Assembly: GCF_047663525.1 (NCBI RefSeq)
Contig: NC_092604.1
Location: forward strand, 10,899,501-10,963,500
DNA: 64,000 bases
Reading direction: 5' to 3'
Origin: Anas platyrhynchos
Lineage: Eukaryota > Chordata > Aves > Anseriformes > Anatidae
Numbering within the stretch: position 1 is the first letter of the stretch; each line of letters begins with the position of its first letter. Positions 19,250-32,400 of this stretch are shown piece by piece. The notes under the pieces were generated by a model, which had not been told where the DNA came from, did not search any database, and saw only the letters and a program-made list of their open reading frames with translations. A program made the translations under genes and the position numbers.

Positions 19250-21128
19250 TCCTAGATTTTAATGTAGCTTTATTTAAGCGTCTGAACATCAACAAATCCA
19301 GAGCCCGTTTAACATTGTCCATGGTTTCGGCGTATTTAGTGTGCATATTTCATATCTTACATCTGATGAAGAAAGCCATAGCGTGTGCCCTACTGCACCA
19401 ACATCCAAGGGATCACCGGGATTTGCTAAAGCCAGTGCTCTCGCTGGCCCTTTGCCAGGAAACCGCTCTCAGAGCCGGCTGCAGCTTCCCCCTTCCATAC
19501 ACACGGGAGGCCTCCGAAACACTTGGTGCCTCAGCTTGCAGCAACTCCACCTCGCAGACGACCTACCAGCTCAATGCAGGGTATTGGAACCGGGGCCTGC
19601 AAGTCCACGAGCCTCTCCTCTTCCTTCTGATGGAAAAGCGCAGACTTAGGGCGTCCTGCAGGCACCCACCTTCACCACCCCGCCTCGGGGACACGATTAG
19701 CAGCAGCTATCGCGAGTTATTCACCTCTGCCAGCGCAGGGTTTCGTCAAACGATACCAAACAGGTCAGGCTTGTTTCAATAAAGGCTGCTCTGTCCCAGG
19801 GATTGAGAGCTCAGTCCACAGAGGGTTCTCAGGCTGCTCCTTAACAATGGGGGAACGAAACAGGAGGACAGGTTACTTTTCCAGCACCAAGTTCAATTGG
19901 GATTAGCCTCTTATGTAGTGCAAGAGGTGTAACAGGAACTGACAGCTGCTACAGTGAGCAGGGCAACGGGATAAAAAACCAAAATCAAGCAGGTTTGTAG
20001 TTTGTGCTCCTGAGGAACACTTGGCAACACATCTAACGACTTCATGGGGTGGGGGCAGAGGAAAAGTGAGCATTCCTCTTCACTACAAACACCATCAACC
20101 CTGGGAGAGACCTTGACACACTGGTCAGTTTTGCATTCGCATTTGCCACATGACAGAATACCAGGAATTTAAAAGCAGATTGAAAACTTTAAAAGCCAAA
20201 TCCTGAAGTAACTCAGTGCTTCTGGGAGAAGGAATTAGACAGTCCAACCGCTCTTTATCCAGATCTTCTCCCGCTTACACTATAACCATCCATTTCAGAC
20301 CAGGCTTAAACTCTGGAATTATTTCAGTTAGTGCCTCCAACACCTCAGCTGGAGAAGGATGCTGTGTGATCTGCTCGTCAGCACAGGTGACTTGAAACAA
20401 TTAAAATAGTGCAACCTCAAATGTGCAGACTGAGTTTTGGGGGAGGACCCATTCCCTCCCTAGGGGCAGAGGACAGCATGTCAAGTGCAAGAGGGAAATA
20501 CAATTTGAAACAAAAGATGATCCTGCATCCAAGCTGATGTCTGAGATAAATTTACCCCCCAAAATCCTAATGCCAACATCTAGATAGAAATCAGCTGCCT
20601 GTGTCCTATCTTACCCCCACTGCAGGGCCTCACTTACTGAATTGCTGAGCTGGAGGGAAACTGTACCAGGTGTCACAGAGATGGAGGTTCAGGAGGCTTC
20701 CTAGGCTCTTGATTCTTGCTTGCAGGACACTGGACACTCTCAGTCCCTGACACATGTAATCCCCATTTGAGGCAGTGCAGCAATCCCCATGTTTCCTGTT
20801 CTCCTTCATTCAAAGGAGATTTCTTCTCACCAGCACCATCCACCTCACCCCATCTCCTGTCCAGAAGAGCAGCGACACCTCTTATCCCACCGGCCCTCGC
20901 TCAGAAGCCATCTAACCTGCCTTGATCCTCATCCTGATCCCAAGCTTTCCCCATCCTGCATCTGAGGCAAGAAGCAGCCTCAGTCAGAGTCATGATTGTT
21001 CAGGGACTCCTTGGCTAGTCTGATAGCGATTGGAGAGGAGGAAGGGGAGGATCTGGGAAAAAGGGGACTGGAATGGCCTTGGGTTTCCTTCTAGCTGGTC
21101 AGAGGTTTTTCCCCCTTCTTTCAGGGGC
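19250..21128 (-). other. LRRC8A: LRRC8A 3' UTR (inferred)
   Basis: Non-coding sequence between the LRRC8A stop and the AATAAA at 19269-19274. Its ORFs are short and unlike any protein I know. Assignment rests on strand, spacing and the poly(A) hexamer. Confidence 0.45.
19269..19274 (-). terminator. LRRC8A: Likely LRRC8A poly(A) signal
   Basis: AATAAA on the - strand, 1.86 kb past the LRRC8A stop. That spacing is close to the 3' UTR length I recall for mammalian LRRC8A. Confidence 0.5.
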
Positions 21129-24100
21129 TCAGGCTTGTTCTTTGTCTGCCCTCCACAGCCGCTCTTTGACTTCCAAGGGCAGCGTGTTGAACAAGTCCTC
21201 CTCCACCACCAGCCCGCTACGTTTCAGCAGAGGACACTCTCCCAGCTCCACCGGCAGGCACTCCAAGCGGTTCCCCCGCAGCTCGATCTGGGAGAGGTTT
21301 GTCAGCTCTCCAACCCGGGAGGGGAGGGACTGCAGCACATTGTTTCCCAGGTTCAAGGTTCTCAGCTTCCTGCACTGGAACAGCTCTGGTGGTAGACTCT
21401 CGATCTGAAGGGAAAAAAAAAAAACAAAACAATCAGAGGCAAAGTCACCAAACAGAACAAGCTCAAACAAGTGCACACAATGTTCCAGGCTTTACAGAGT
21501 TTTCAGTCATCCACTTCTCCCTCAGGTGAGCTCCTGCTTCACACCACAAGGACTGTTCCCAAAGCAGGAGACACCACACTGTAAGGCTTCCCACCACAGT
21601 TCTCCCACTGGTCTTTTCCAGCCCTTCTCGGAGCACTGCCCTGCCAGCAGACCTCACAACTGTTTGGCACCTCCCAGCTTTGAGATCTTATTATATTAAC
21701 TGCTGTAAACCAGATCATTCTTCAGTCTTCGTGCTGTCCACTCCCAATTATGTGCATGACACACTGGATTTTCATGCATGCCCTTTCCATTTCCTGAAGC
21801 AGAAGCTACGTGGGTATAATTCCCAGGCCCTTAGAACTGCGAGTAGCCTTCCATCATTTCTGCAGGGCTTGGAAGTGTTGCAAGGACCTTCTAGGCTCCA
21901 AAGTGCATGGCTTTTTTTTTTTTGAGGGGGGGTTTGGGGACAGTGACAGTGCTACAAAACACGAAGGTGGTGGTGGGAAAGCTAACAGTTGGTGGCTTCA
22001 AATCACTGATTTAATAAGACTTATTTCTATCAGCCCCAACCTCCTTCCAGAGGATTTCTAAGAAAATATAGCTAAGGTTTAACAAATACTAGGCCAGGAA
22101 TTAAATGCACCAATTCAGTATTCTCTCCTTAAAGCCTCATCATGAAGACTTACTTGCCCTTAAGCACAGACATGCCTTTTTACAACTTGAATTATGCACG
22201 ATACAGCTGAACCGGGCTGTAATCAGTTTTGAATGAGATTGAGTCCAATGAAAAGCCACAACAAGACCAATTAAATGCAGTTAAATTCAGCCACTGGTAC
22301 TGTCAAGTGTTATACAAACATGCAAACAAATGATCGCAGACTCTCTTGAAAGTAATACAGTTATTTAAGGGACAAGGATTGGTTTAGGAAGGAAGCAGCG
22401 TGCTATAACATGGCCTGCTTCCCAGAACCCTACACTGGTACCAGCCAACTCCAGGAGTATTTATTTGCTAAGAAAGGATATTTGAGATAACTCCTGGCCC
22501 ACCAGCTCTTTTGTTTCTTGCTGTCATTGTTCCCCGTAAATAACCAGGCTGTCTGAGCCCCAGGGTAATTGTGGCACTGCCCAGGCACCTGCAAGGGATA
22601 TAAGCAGCTTAGCTGCTGCACTAGGTCCTCACCACCTTCTGCTTCAGAACACGCTGGCACGAAGGCTGCTCCACCTTCCCTGCTGCATTAGTATTTTTGC
22701 AGAGAAAACAGGGTGGTGCCATATTCTGATGCAGAAAATGAAGCTGCCTCCAACTCCTTTTCCTCCAAGAGAAGCTCCACCCCGAGACTGCAGAGGCTAC
22801 GCTGCAGATTAACTCTCAGGAAGCTCTGGTTGCAAGGTTGCCAGAAGACAAATGGGACAGAGTTAAGGGCAGCAGCTTGAGAGTTGTTAAAAACTTCCCC
22901 CTCTTCACTTAACACCACCCTCAGAAGCTCCACCTATCAGCCACGCTCACCCTGAGAAAATATTTTGGCTTTTAACCTAACTTGAAGCAATGTGTGCATA
23001 CCATGAAGTTTGGAGCTTAAGCCATCCAGGCGAGCTGATGCACAGCCACCCAGGCCATGAGTGCTGGGAAAAAATGAGTGAGCAGCTATTGAACTGGGAC
23101 AGTCGAGTGGCTGCTGCTTGCTGTTACTCCTCGGGTGCAAGCAGGCTTGAACCTTCAAATATTGACCTGAAAAAACTGGCTGGAGTTTTAGAAACCCTGC
23201 ATCATACTGAACTGCATTAGAAATTAAAGACTTCATTTGAGAATGTTTGCCTTGCAAAAGCCACCCAGTCCTGGAGGTGCTGTGTTTGCTTCTCTCAGAG
23301 AACGTGACAGCGTTTGGTTATGCAGACATCTCACCAGTAAGGGACTCGATATATGGCAGTGAGACCAGGACAGTTCTACTGCATGCTCACTGAGAACCCA
23401 GCAGCCACTCATCAGTCTGTCTGCACTTTGTGCAGTTCTGTTACAGCCTTCTGCATGGCAAACTTCAGCAAACAGAGCGAAGGAAGGCCTCAACAAGTCC
23501 TTCAGCTCAGCACAGCCCATGCAGTCACAGGTTGATCTTTGTGCTACCTGGCAAGTGGAGTCTCCTTCCTCCCAAATGCAGAATAAAGATGCAAGAAAGC
23601 CCATGGGTATGTTTGGCTTTAAGCAATTAAACTCCTTCCGACACAAGGGCATCACAGCACACAGCTACCCTTCTAACCTGCCTTGCACTTGGACACCTAG
23701 GGCTCAGACTTCCCCTATGTGGAATTAGGCAAGAAGGCACGCAGCCACCAGCGTGAGGCACAGCGAGGTGCCACCACACCCCCTACCCTCAGGATCAAGT
23801 TCACTTTCACATCCAGCTGAACTATAGAGTATTCCCCAGAAACGAGGAGTGCTACATGCAAAGTTGTGAGCCACACACCCCCTACATGGCTGCTGTCACA
23901 GTGTACACACGTGGCTTAAGGTGTGGTGCTAAATTAAGACTATGGTTTCTCAGACCTTCATTTTAAGCCCAAAGCTGATGTCAGTCTAGAGAGGACAAGC
24001 TTCCAACTGCAGAGAAACAACTAAGACAGGATTTATGAAATAGCCTCCAACTGCCACTTAAAAGCAATTTCACTGGAAGATAAGAAACAATACAAAACAA

Positions 24101-26447
24101 GAGCTGCTCAAAGAAGGGCCCCTGGAGTTATTTGTCTTAGATAAAACCCTCAGAGAGGAACAAAAGCCTGAGAATTTAAACAGAACAGCAGTGCCAGGAG
24201 TATTTCACACACCAGGGTACCATGTTTAATCACAGAGACAAAAGAAGTAAGAGCTACTACTCAGGAATGCTCAGGTTCTCTCCCACTTACCCTGTTGGCT
24301 GTCACAGCCAGGTTCTGCAGATTTTGGAGGAGTCCTATGTCTGGCGGTATGAAAGTCAAGTTGTTGTGGCTGAGATCCAAATACCGAAGTTTTCGGCAAT
24401 AGAAGAGCTGGGTAGGGATCTTCTCGATCTTGTTCCGATTCAGGTAAAGGCGCTCCAAGTTGGTGAGGTTGCCTATTTGCATGGGGATGTAGGCAATGTG
24501 GTTGTACCACAATTTAAGGCAAGTGAGACGATGTAAGTGCTGGAAGCTGATGATTTCCTCAATGGTCTTGAGGTTATTGTCCTTCAGGTCTATCTCCTGC
24601 AGATTGTGGAGGCTAAAGATGGAGTGAGGAATGCGTTCTAAATCACAGCGGATCAGCTCCAGCTCTGTCAGGTTGACCATCTTCTTAAGGCTGTTGAGAA
24701 CAATGAGCTTGGTGCCCTCGTTGTTGATGGAAAGCTTCTGAAGATGCACGCCAACATCCGTCACCACCTGTGGCAGCTTGGTGAGGTTACTCTTCAACCT
24801 CAGCACCTTCAGCCTCTTCAGCTCCCTCAGGCCATCTATCACGATGTACCGGTTGTTCTCAGCGCTCAGATTCCCCGTCAGATGAAGCTCCTCTAGTGTC
24901 TTCAGGCTGTAAATCCAAAGAGGAATCTCCTTGATGTCTGTGAACTTGATGTGCAGAGACTTCAAGTTCTCCCTCAGGAAGGCAAGGGCTGGAGCCTCAA
25001 TTTTGGCAGCGGTGTGGTAGAGCCATAGTTCCTTAAGGCTGGTGAGCTGGGCGATGCTTGGGGGAATAGTGACATCAGGGATGAGCTCCAGCTTCAAGAC
25101 CTCCAGCTCAATGAGGTCAAAAACCGTGTCGGGAATGCCACTCAACATGAAGAGATGTAGTTCCAGCTTGTCCTGGGAGTTCTTGGTGATCCTCTGGCGC
25201 AGCTTCTCCAGAGTCCACTCGTTGTTGAGGTTCAGCTGCCGCAGTTTGTTCTCACTCACCTCCGACAGAAAGACAGCGAAGCGCTTTGAGTACAGGGGGT
25301 CATACTGGTCGATCAGGTGGAGCATAAAAGCAAAGTCATTTTTCACGTCAGGAATGTCGCTGTAGCTGCTCTCCTCCCGGATAGACTCGAAGGAGTACTT
25401 CTTGAGCGATCGCCTCAGCATCCACCAGAGCGTGTACATGCAGATCAAGCCATAGACTATCACCAAACTGATGTAGAAAGACGCCAAGATTTTGAAGAGC
25501 GTGGCCAAAGGATGAGCACAGCGGTACATCCTGTAGCCAGTCAAGCTCTCAATGTCCACTTTACAGTCAACGTCAAACGTTATGTTGTTGACATAGTAAA
25601 CGGTATAGCAGATGATCAGGATGAACTTGATTACTTTGATGATGGTCTGCCTCATGTAGAGGCGGTACACTATATCTCCCTCTTCCACGTGCGTTCGGAA
25701 CTTTTTCACTTTTTCAAAGAGTGCTTTGGCCTGCTCACCTTCCTTTTTGTCTAAGACTCCCGTCTCAGACCGGTCCACGATCCCTTGCTCGATTCGAGAC
25801 TTTGTTCTCTGCAGCATGGGAACAGTGGCTTCCACATCCTCACTGACTGTGGAGGATTTCTTGTCCATGGAGCCATTCATTTTCCCAAATGCTGGCTTGG
25901 TATCACTCTCTTCCACCACCGTCTCAGATAATGCCCTCGTTGTCCATGGAGAGTCAAAACACTTAAGCAAAATAGACACAAAGTGCTCCAGCTTGGAGCT
26001 GGTCCGTGGGAATTTGAACCAGAAGTTGCTACAAGCCAGGAAGATGAGAGTATGCAGCAGCACCAGATAAGGAAAATACTTGGCAAACCAGTGAAGGCGG
26101 TTTTCATAACACACCGCGTCCACGTAGTTATACTGGTGCCGGTCCAAATCATACCGGATCCCCGTCGGCCCCGTATCAGCAGAGGGAACAAGACTGGAGT
26201 TAAAGTAGGTGCGCTCCGGGGCTGCGGCTGTCCAGCCTCTGACAGAGTCATTGCAGGAGTCTTTGGTAACCCATTTACAGGGCAAACAAATCATTTTGTC
26301 CTGGGTGACCTGAAGTGTCCCTCCAAACACTGCGATCATCAGCATTACTATGGAAATGTAGTCCGTGAAGACGTCCCACCATGGCTTCAGGATGCGGTAC
26401 GCTGGCTGCGTGTCAGCAAAGTATCGCAATTCAGTGACTGGAATCAT
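21129..26447 (-). CDS. LRRC8A: Leucine-rich repeat-containing protein 8A (volume-regulated anion channel subunit)
   Basis: Obligatory subunit of the VRAC/LRRC8 hexameric channel of the plasma membrane, which releases chloride and organic osmolytes from swollen cells. Two coding exons: 24291-26447 (719 codons) and 21129-21404 (91 codons plus stop), joined in phase after the Arg codon at AACAGG|GTAAGT, giving 810 aa, the human length. The N-terminal pannexin-like half has four membrane helices near residues 23-46, 123-144, 268-287 and 317-343. R103 of the extracellular selectivity filter is present (DLDRH). So are the six extracellular cysteines C54, C57, C65, C113, C295 and C310, and glycosylation sequons at N66 and N83. 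The C-terminal half from about residue 400 is leucine-rich repeats, ending WRADKEQA as in human. The acceptor directly before the start lies at 26455-26457. Upstream 5' UTR exons and the promoter lie near 35.5 and 37 kb. Confidence 0.98.
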
Positions 26448-26454
26448 GATTCAC

Positions 26455-29400
26455 CTGAAAGGAAAACACAGGCAGGCATTACTAACCTCACCTCTTTTGT
26501 TCTGCTTCTCTAGAGGGTATCAGGAAACCTCACGTTTTAAGTGCTAGCACAGCAAGAGTGGAATTATTTGAGTCCCTGTTTCAAGTCACTCAGACACTAA
26601 TAAATGAAGCTACCTCTGAGTAATTTGCTGCAGCTGAGGCTGTGAAGTTATTTTGTTTTCCTTGACAAATGAGCTGTCACAAGCCATCAGAACTGATACT
26701 TGTCATTAGGAGTCTGCGGTTAAGAAATTCACACCTACAGCAAGCTCCCGGGAGCAGCCTAAACTACGCTGCCAGAGCAGGATCTGGGAGCTCGCAGTTT
26801 TATCTGGGGATTTTATTTCAGGATGAAGGAATTTGGCAGCATTGTTAGGAGAGAAAACCCCCCCACACGGCATAGCGGTCATGAGTCTGTTACTCTTTAA
26901 CAGAGCTAATAGTTCTGCACTGCATGACTCAAACAGCATTAGAGTTATACTTCCTAGAACCACTTGACGGATGCAACTCAACATGTTTAATCAAGAAATC
27001 TGGGAAAGAGAACAAAGTTGCCCAATATTATGCCTTTTCCTTCCACATAAGTTGTGGCTTTCTTCTTTCCATCAATTCCAAGGAGAAATTAATTACCTGC
27101 CCTCTGATAGATTCATTACTGAAATCCTGTAAAAGCTGCTCTGTCTTATTCACTTCAGAAGTATAGGAAGGGGGCGACATACTTAAACACAAACTCACTT
27201 CCTTGAGCAACCACTCCCACCCACAGTTCATCTCAGCTGGGATTTAAAGTGTCACAAAGGAAACCAAAAGGTTCTGGGAAGCGGGGACCTTGTGGCAGTG
27301 CTCATTCTGTCTTTCAGACTTCCAGAAGGAACTTCAAACGCATTCTTCCTCAAGCCACAGAAAACCCAGAAGCCTGACCGATTCATGGAACTGCAAGCTC
27401 AGAAACTTTCCATGTATCTGATGAATGATCAGCACAAACGAGAGTTCATGAAATTGTTGTACCTTGTTCTCGTGGCGAGCAGTGCTATCACACCACACTT
27501 GCTGGCAAAGTTCAGCAGCAGAAGCACAAAGCTCTCGGTCATTTTGAGACTCCCATCAACTCAGCCGGAACGGAGGAAGACCAAAGGTTCGAGCACGTTT
27601 CCTTGTAACGCTCAGACACGGTCCTGACAAGCCCCTGGGGGCTGCAGGTTCAGCAGTGGGTTTTTATATAGCACTGGCTAGTCAGCGTGCCCACACCATC
27701 TGCTTTGGTTGAGCTGAAGTTTTTATTTAAAATTAACTTCCAGCACAGAACTGCTAAGGAAGCCCCTCCTAATGGGAGCTCCAGAAGCACCACATGCCCT
27801 AGGGACACTGAATACAGAATGCTGTTCCCTGGTTTGCCACTTGCAACAATAAATAAACAGCAGAACGCCAACATAGTGAGGCTGGGGTAACCCTAGATAG
27901 TTGTTTTTTTTTTTTTTAGAAGGGAATGTTGGAAGAAAGCAGCAATGTCTGTTTTGGAAGTTCACTAATACAAGGCACAACAGCACATCTATGAATTTAC
28001 CAATGAGTAAACTCACACGATCACAAACCACTCAAGCTTCTGGGTTTTCTTCGCCTTGTGGAAGAATGGGTTTGAAGCTCCTCCTGCAAGTCTGAAGATT
28101 ACACATTGACAGGGACGAGCAGGCAAAACTGAACAGCCAGAATAAGAGGGCTGACCAGGAATGCAGAGCCCCCCTCGAGTCTCATTGCTAGCTTGCTGCA
28201 AGGCCCAGGTAAGGCATTTCAGCTGTGCCTCAGCTTCCTTCCCTGCATACATCCATCACAAGGAAAGCCCAGATGTGGTGGAGAGTTTCTGTCGCGATTC
28301 CTTCCAAACTACATCTAAGAAGTAACAGATGCTGCTGCACCACTCGTTGCTCTCCCATAGGGCTGCGTAGGTTCCCATCCCTCTTTTCCTTACAGGAATG
28401 TGCAGTGAGGACAGAGATGCTGTTTGTTAAACAACTGTTCCCTGCTGAAACAACTCCTTACTCCGGCACTACACCAAGAAAAAAAAAAAAAACAAAACAC
28501 AAAAACAAAGCACTTCTCTTGCCTGGGTACAACTTGTCCCCAAAGATCCTTTCGTTTTCCTTCCTGTGCTTCACTACTCTTGGTAGAGAAGCTTCTGTAG
28601 GGATTGGTAGGTCACTCGCAGCTGTCCCTGGCAGGGTTATGAAACAGGGAAGAGGTCTCTTCAGGAACCAGTCTCACGGTGAAGGCATTTCCAGACTTGA
28701 GCTGTAGGTTGGGTTGCTAGTTCTGGTCAATCCAGGAAACACTTAGCTACTTCTTGCAACAGTCTGACTGTGTTTACTTTGATTTGTACCTCCAGACAGC
28801 TGGGAAGGAAAGCAGCAAGCAATTAGGGCAGCAGGCTTCCTAATTCTATTTACCAGTCACATGGGGTAGGAAATCTGCCTTTACATTGTGCAGTTCCAAG
28901 GCAGCTCACAAGTCATCTCTTTCGATGTCCCACGGCAGTCCATCACCGCTCAGCATCAGCTATTAAACCCTGACACAGTGGAGCAGGAAATCCCCTGCCC
29001 TCCAGTAACAATGATAGGGTCACTGGAGGAAGAAAAAGACATTCATAGCCAGTCCCCACTCCTCCTGGCAGTGGCAAAAGCCCTGTTCAATTCCCAGATG
29101 AGCAGCAATAAAACAAGGGGTCACTTCACAGAAGCTGGAGTTCCCCGTGTCTTATCTTATCTTACAGCATCTGCAGCGAAAGGGAGAAGTGACCACCAAA
29201 AACTGGAGAAAGCAGGAGGAAAAGCTGCGTCCCTCCTCGCACAGCTTTCCCACACGCAATCCAGTTCCAGTTCCTGAAAGGCTGATGAGTGTTCTGCATC
29301 GAGATGCAAGTGTTGTCTTTATTTTGTAGTCATCCATTTTGTAATCGCCTCAGAACACGATTCGTGTTGCAACACTCCCTCCTGGACTGGGGCAGGCAGT

Positions 29401-32400
29401 TTCACATCAGATTCTCAGGGGCCACCTCTGCCACTTGATGCTCCCCTGCACCACAGGATTCTTCCCAGGGGAACCAAGGGTCCCACCACCATACAGAAAC
29501 GAAGCAGGTGGCTGAAACCCAGACTCTCACCTAGTACATGGGCAGCAGAATAGTGATTTAGGAGGATATTATTCTGGTTTAAGACTAGGAACAACCCTCA
29601 TATGAGAACAGCTAGCCAAAACAAAAGTTACCACCCTCATGACCAAAACCAGACCAAGCTCCTTAAGAACAGCAAGAAAACTGCAGAGATCTCAAGCCTC
29701 TGCTCTTTAGGAACTGAACCCCAGCGTGCTTTGTCAGCAGGAAAAGCGTTTCCTGAGAAAAAGCGCCGTTCTCTAAGTCACTTGGGTCACGGAGCCTCAC
29801 TGAGGGCTGAGCACGAACACAGGAGCTGAGTGGGATGGGCAGAGGGAGCTGTGTGAGCAGTTTGCTGCAGAGGGCAACCCAAAGACCAGATGATGAAACT
29901 TCAGCCTGCGTGCTGTGTAGCTGGAGGAATCCCCAGGCAAGACATGCAAGACAGTCGCAGCGGTTTTCATGGTGCTTCAGAGTGCCACCAGCTTCAGCGT
30001 GTAGACTACAGGAGTTTATGGGCAGGAACAGCCTTAAAGTGGGAAAGAAGTGCTGCATCTGAGCATTCTGGGTGAAGAAATTTGAGCTCAGGTTGCAGAC
30101 CTTTTCAGCTGGAGCTCAGGAACAGGGGATCTGCTCCAAACGGAGCTACCTCCACCACATGGAGGGCTGATACCGAGATTTTGAAAGAGTGATTTCTTCA
30201 AGTTTTAAGGTTGATCTCAAACCTGCATGAGCCAATAGGTAGGAACGTCTGTGCTTCAAGCCCTGAAGACTTATCAGAAGCAAAAGGAAGCTTTCAAAAG
30301 GCATAATTAAATAGGCAGGTTTTAGGTATTGCACATTGAGAAATAAATCTGTGTGTATCTGTCTCAAAGGTGTTTCAGCTTTCACATTCCACAGCACTCT
30401 ACAAGCTACCACAGTTTTGTGAGCAGTTCCTCCCCCAGTTAAGAAATGACTTCACCTTCAAGGGTTCCAGCTGCACCGAAGCAGTGCTGCTTTGAGCACC
30501 ACGATTCGGAGCCAGGCTGGAACACCCCAGAGCAGCAGCAGCAACATCTGAGACCACACAGGGAGAGAGACCTGTATGCTAAAGCCTCCCTCACACAGCA
30601 GGATTACGATGTATCCTGCCATCCAGCCCACAAACACACTCCTGAAGCCTCTGCAATGCACACATTCCCTGTTTAGATACTAAATCTCTCTCCAGTGCCT
30701 GCAGATTTACCTGGATCCAAGTTTGCACCCCACTTCTCCTTTCCAAAAGCAGAGTGTTTGCTCCTCTCACCACGCAGCCTCAGAAAGAAGAGCAGAGCCT
30801 ACTTCATGTGAACAAACCCCATTAGTGTGCCATCCCCACATCAGCTGCTGGGCACGGACCCACCACGTACAGCATTGGTGCTGAACAGGCCGAGACAACA
30901 GAAGAAAAGGGAGTTCCAGGCTTACATAACAGCCTGCCAAAACTACCCAGACTTCAACCAACCATAAGCATCACCGAGTACTAATCCTGTGTTTTACTAG
31001 ACACACCTGGAGGAGAAAGATAATCACTCATCTTAGAAGAACAGGGACTTTCTGAGTGCACCACACCTAAAGAGTGGAATCATTCAGAAACAAGATTAAA
31101 CGTATCCAGCTGACAATGTATCCAGCTCATATAGCAGCACCAACCTTACCCAGTAAGTCAGATTAACAGAGCCAGGAGCATGAATCCCTTCCACAAGCCT
31201 CAGGACCCCTGTGATATTTAACAAATGCAAGGAATAAACAGAGAAACTGCTGCAGGAGCATGAGTATCCTCTCCTTTGGATGATTTCTCTATCAAAAAAA
31301 AAAAACAAAAAACTACAATCTACACAAGTGGAGATGGACTTACTGTAGACAGGCACGTGGCTGAGCTGTGCTTTAAATTCCTGCCTGCAGCTGCTGACCT
31401 TATCCAGTTAGGGACAAAGTGAACAGGAACATTACTCTTCAGTTTCTCTGGCTAGTTTGTCAGCTTGACTCATCATTTGCTGAATACTTTATCCAGCCTC
31501 CTCTTCTTTCCGCTGGCCATTCTGTTACTAAAGGAGATACCGGCAGAACAGGACTACATGCAAGATCTCATGACGTGCCCCCCAAGAATTTCCTGAGTTT
31601 CCATCCCTTACTTCCAGGTCCTCCCTGAAATCAGGGAAGTCCTTACCTTCAGTGGGAGGCAGCTTCCCAGGGAGGCAATTTCAGAACACAAACCTGGATG
31701 GGCAGACAGGGATGTCTTGTATGTCGGCCACCTGCAATTCTTTCTTTTGTACTACACATTCTTAATTCTCAGGGGCCTTATTTCTAGGACTCACACTGCA
31801 AAGCAGCAGTCGAGCACTGCTGACAGTTTCTTACCTATCAGAAGCCCAGAGAACCAGGGAGTTGTTCATCTGCTGACAGCATCTGAGGTAGATAAGGGAA
31901 AGAAAAACACTGATGCTCCTAAGACTATAGCCCTGATCATTGACGAGCTAGAACATGTTGCAATAAGCTTTCAACACAGCACAGCTTCCCTCACCAGCAT
32001 GCTGCCACCTGAAATGCTAAAGGAGGGCAGGACACAGAGCTCTTTGTTCAAACACTGGGAAATGCAAAGAGCTTTGCAAGTCAGAAATGGGAATGGCAAT
32101 GTGTGTCCCCTCCCCCATGTTTTCTTTTAATTCTGACTCTAATAAAAAGAGAAGGCTAAAACAGAGCTGCTTTCATGCACCCCTCAGAAAACCTTCCAAG
32201 CACAGGGACAGCCATGTGATAACTGGAAAAATCCAAGCCGTGAGATGGAGTAAGTCTCGAGTTATTTTGTCCTTCACTGTTTACAGAAGTAAACAGCGAG
32301 GAAGCCAGATGCCAGAGTCTGGAACAAACCATGACCCTTACAATTGGTCCTTTCTGCAGGAAAAAAAAAAAAGCACAACTCCTATGGAACAAAACTTTCA

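Larger units (their letters stand above)
12527..19250. other. Intergenic interval between PHYHD1 and LRRC8A
   Basis: About 6.7 kb between the 5' end of PHYHD1 and the likely end of the LRRC8A 3' UTR. It is AT-rich with short ORFs only, simple repeats near 13.7 and 14.4 kb, and T-runs near 13.1 and 13.4 kb. PHYHD1 promoter and non-coding exons may sit at its left end. Minus-strand AATAAA hexamers near 15828-15833 and 18093-18098 could serve longer LRRC8A transcripts. I found no gene in it. Confidence 0.5.

Noticed and set aside
24222-26513. Several + strand ORFs of 100-176 codons over the LRRC8A coding exon
   Set aside because: Antisense shadows of a strongly conserved coding exon on the - strand.
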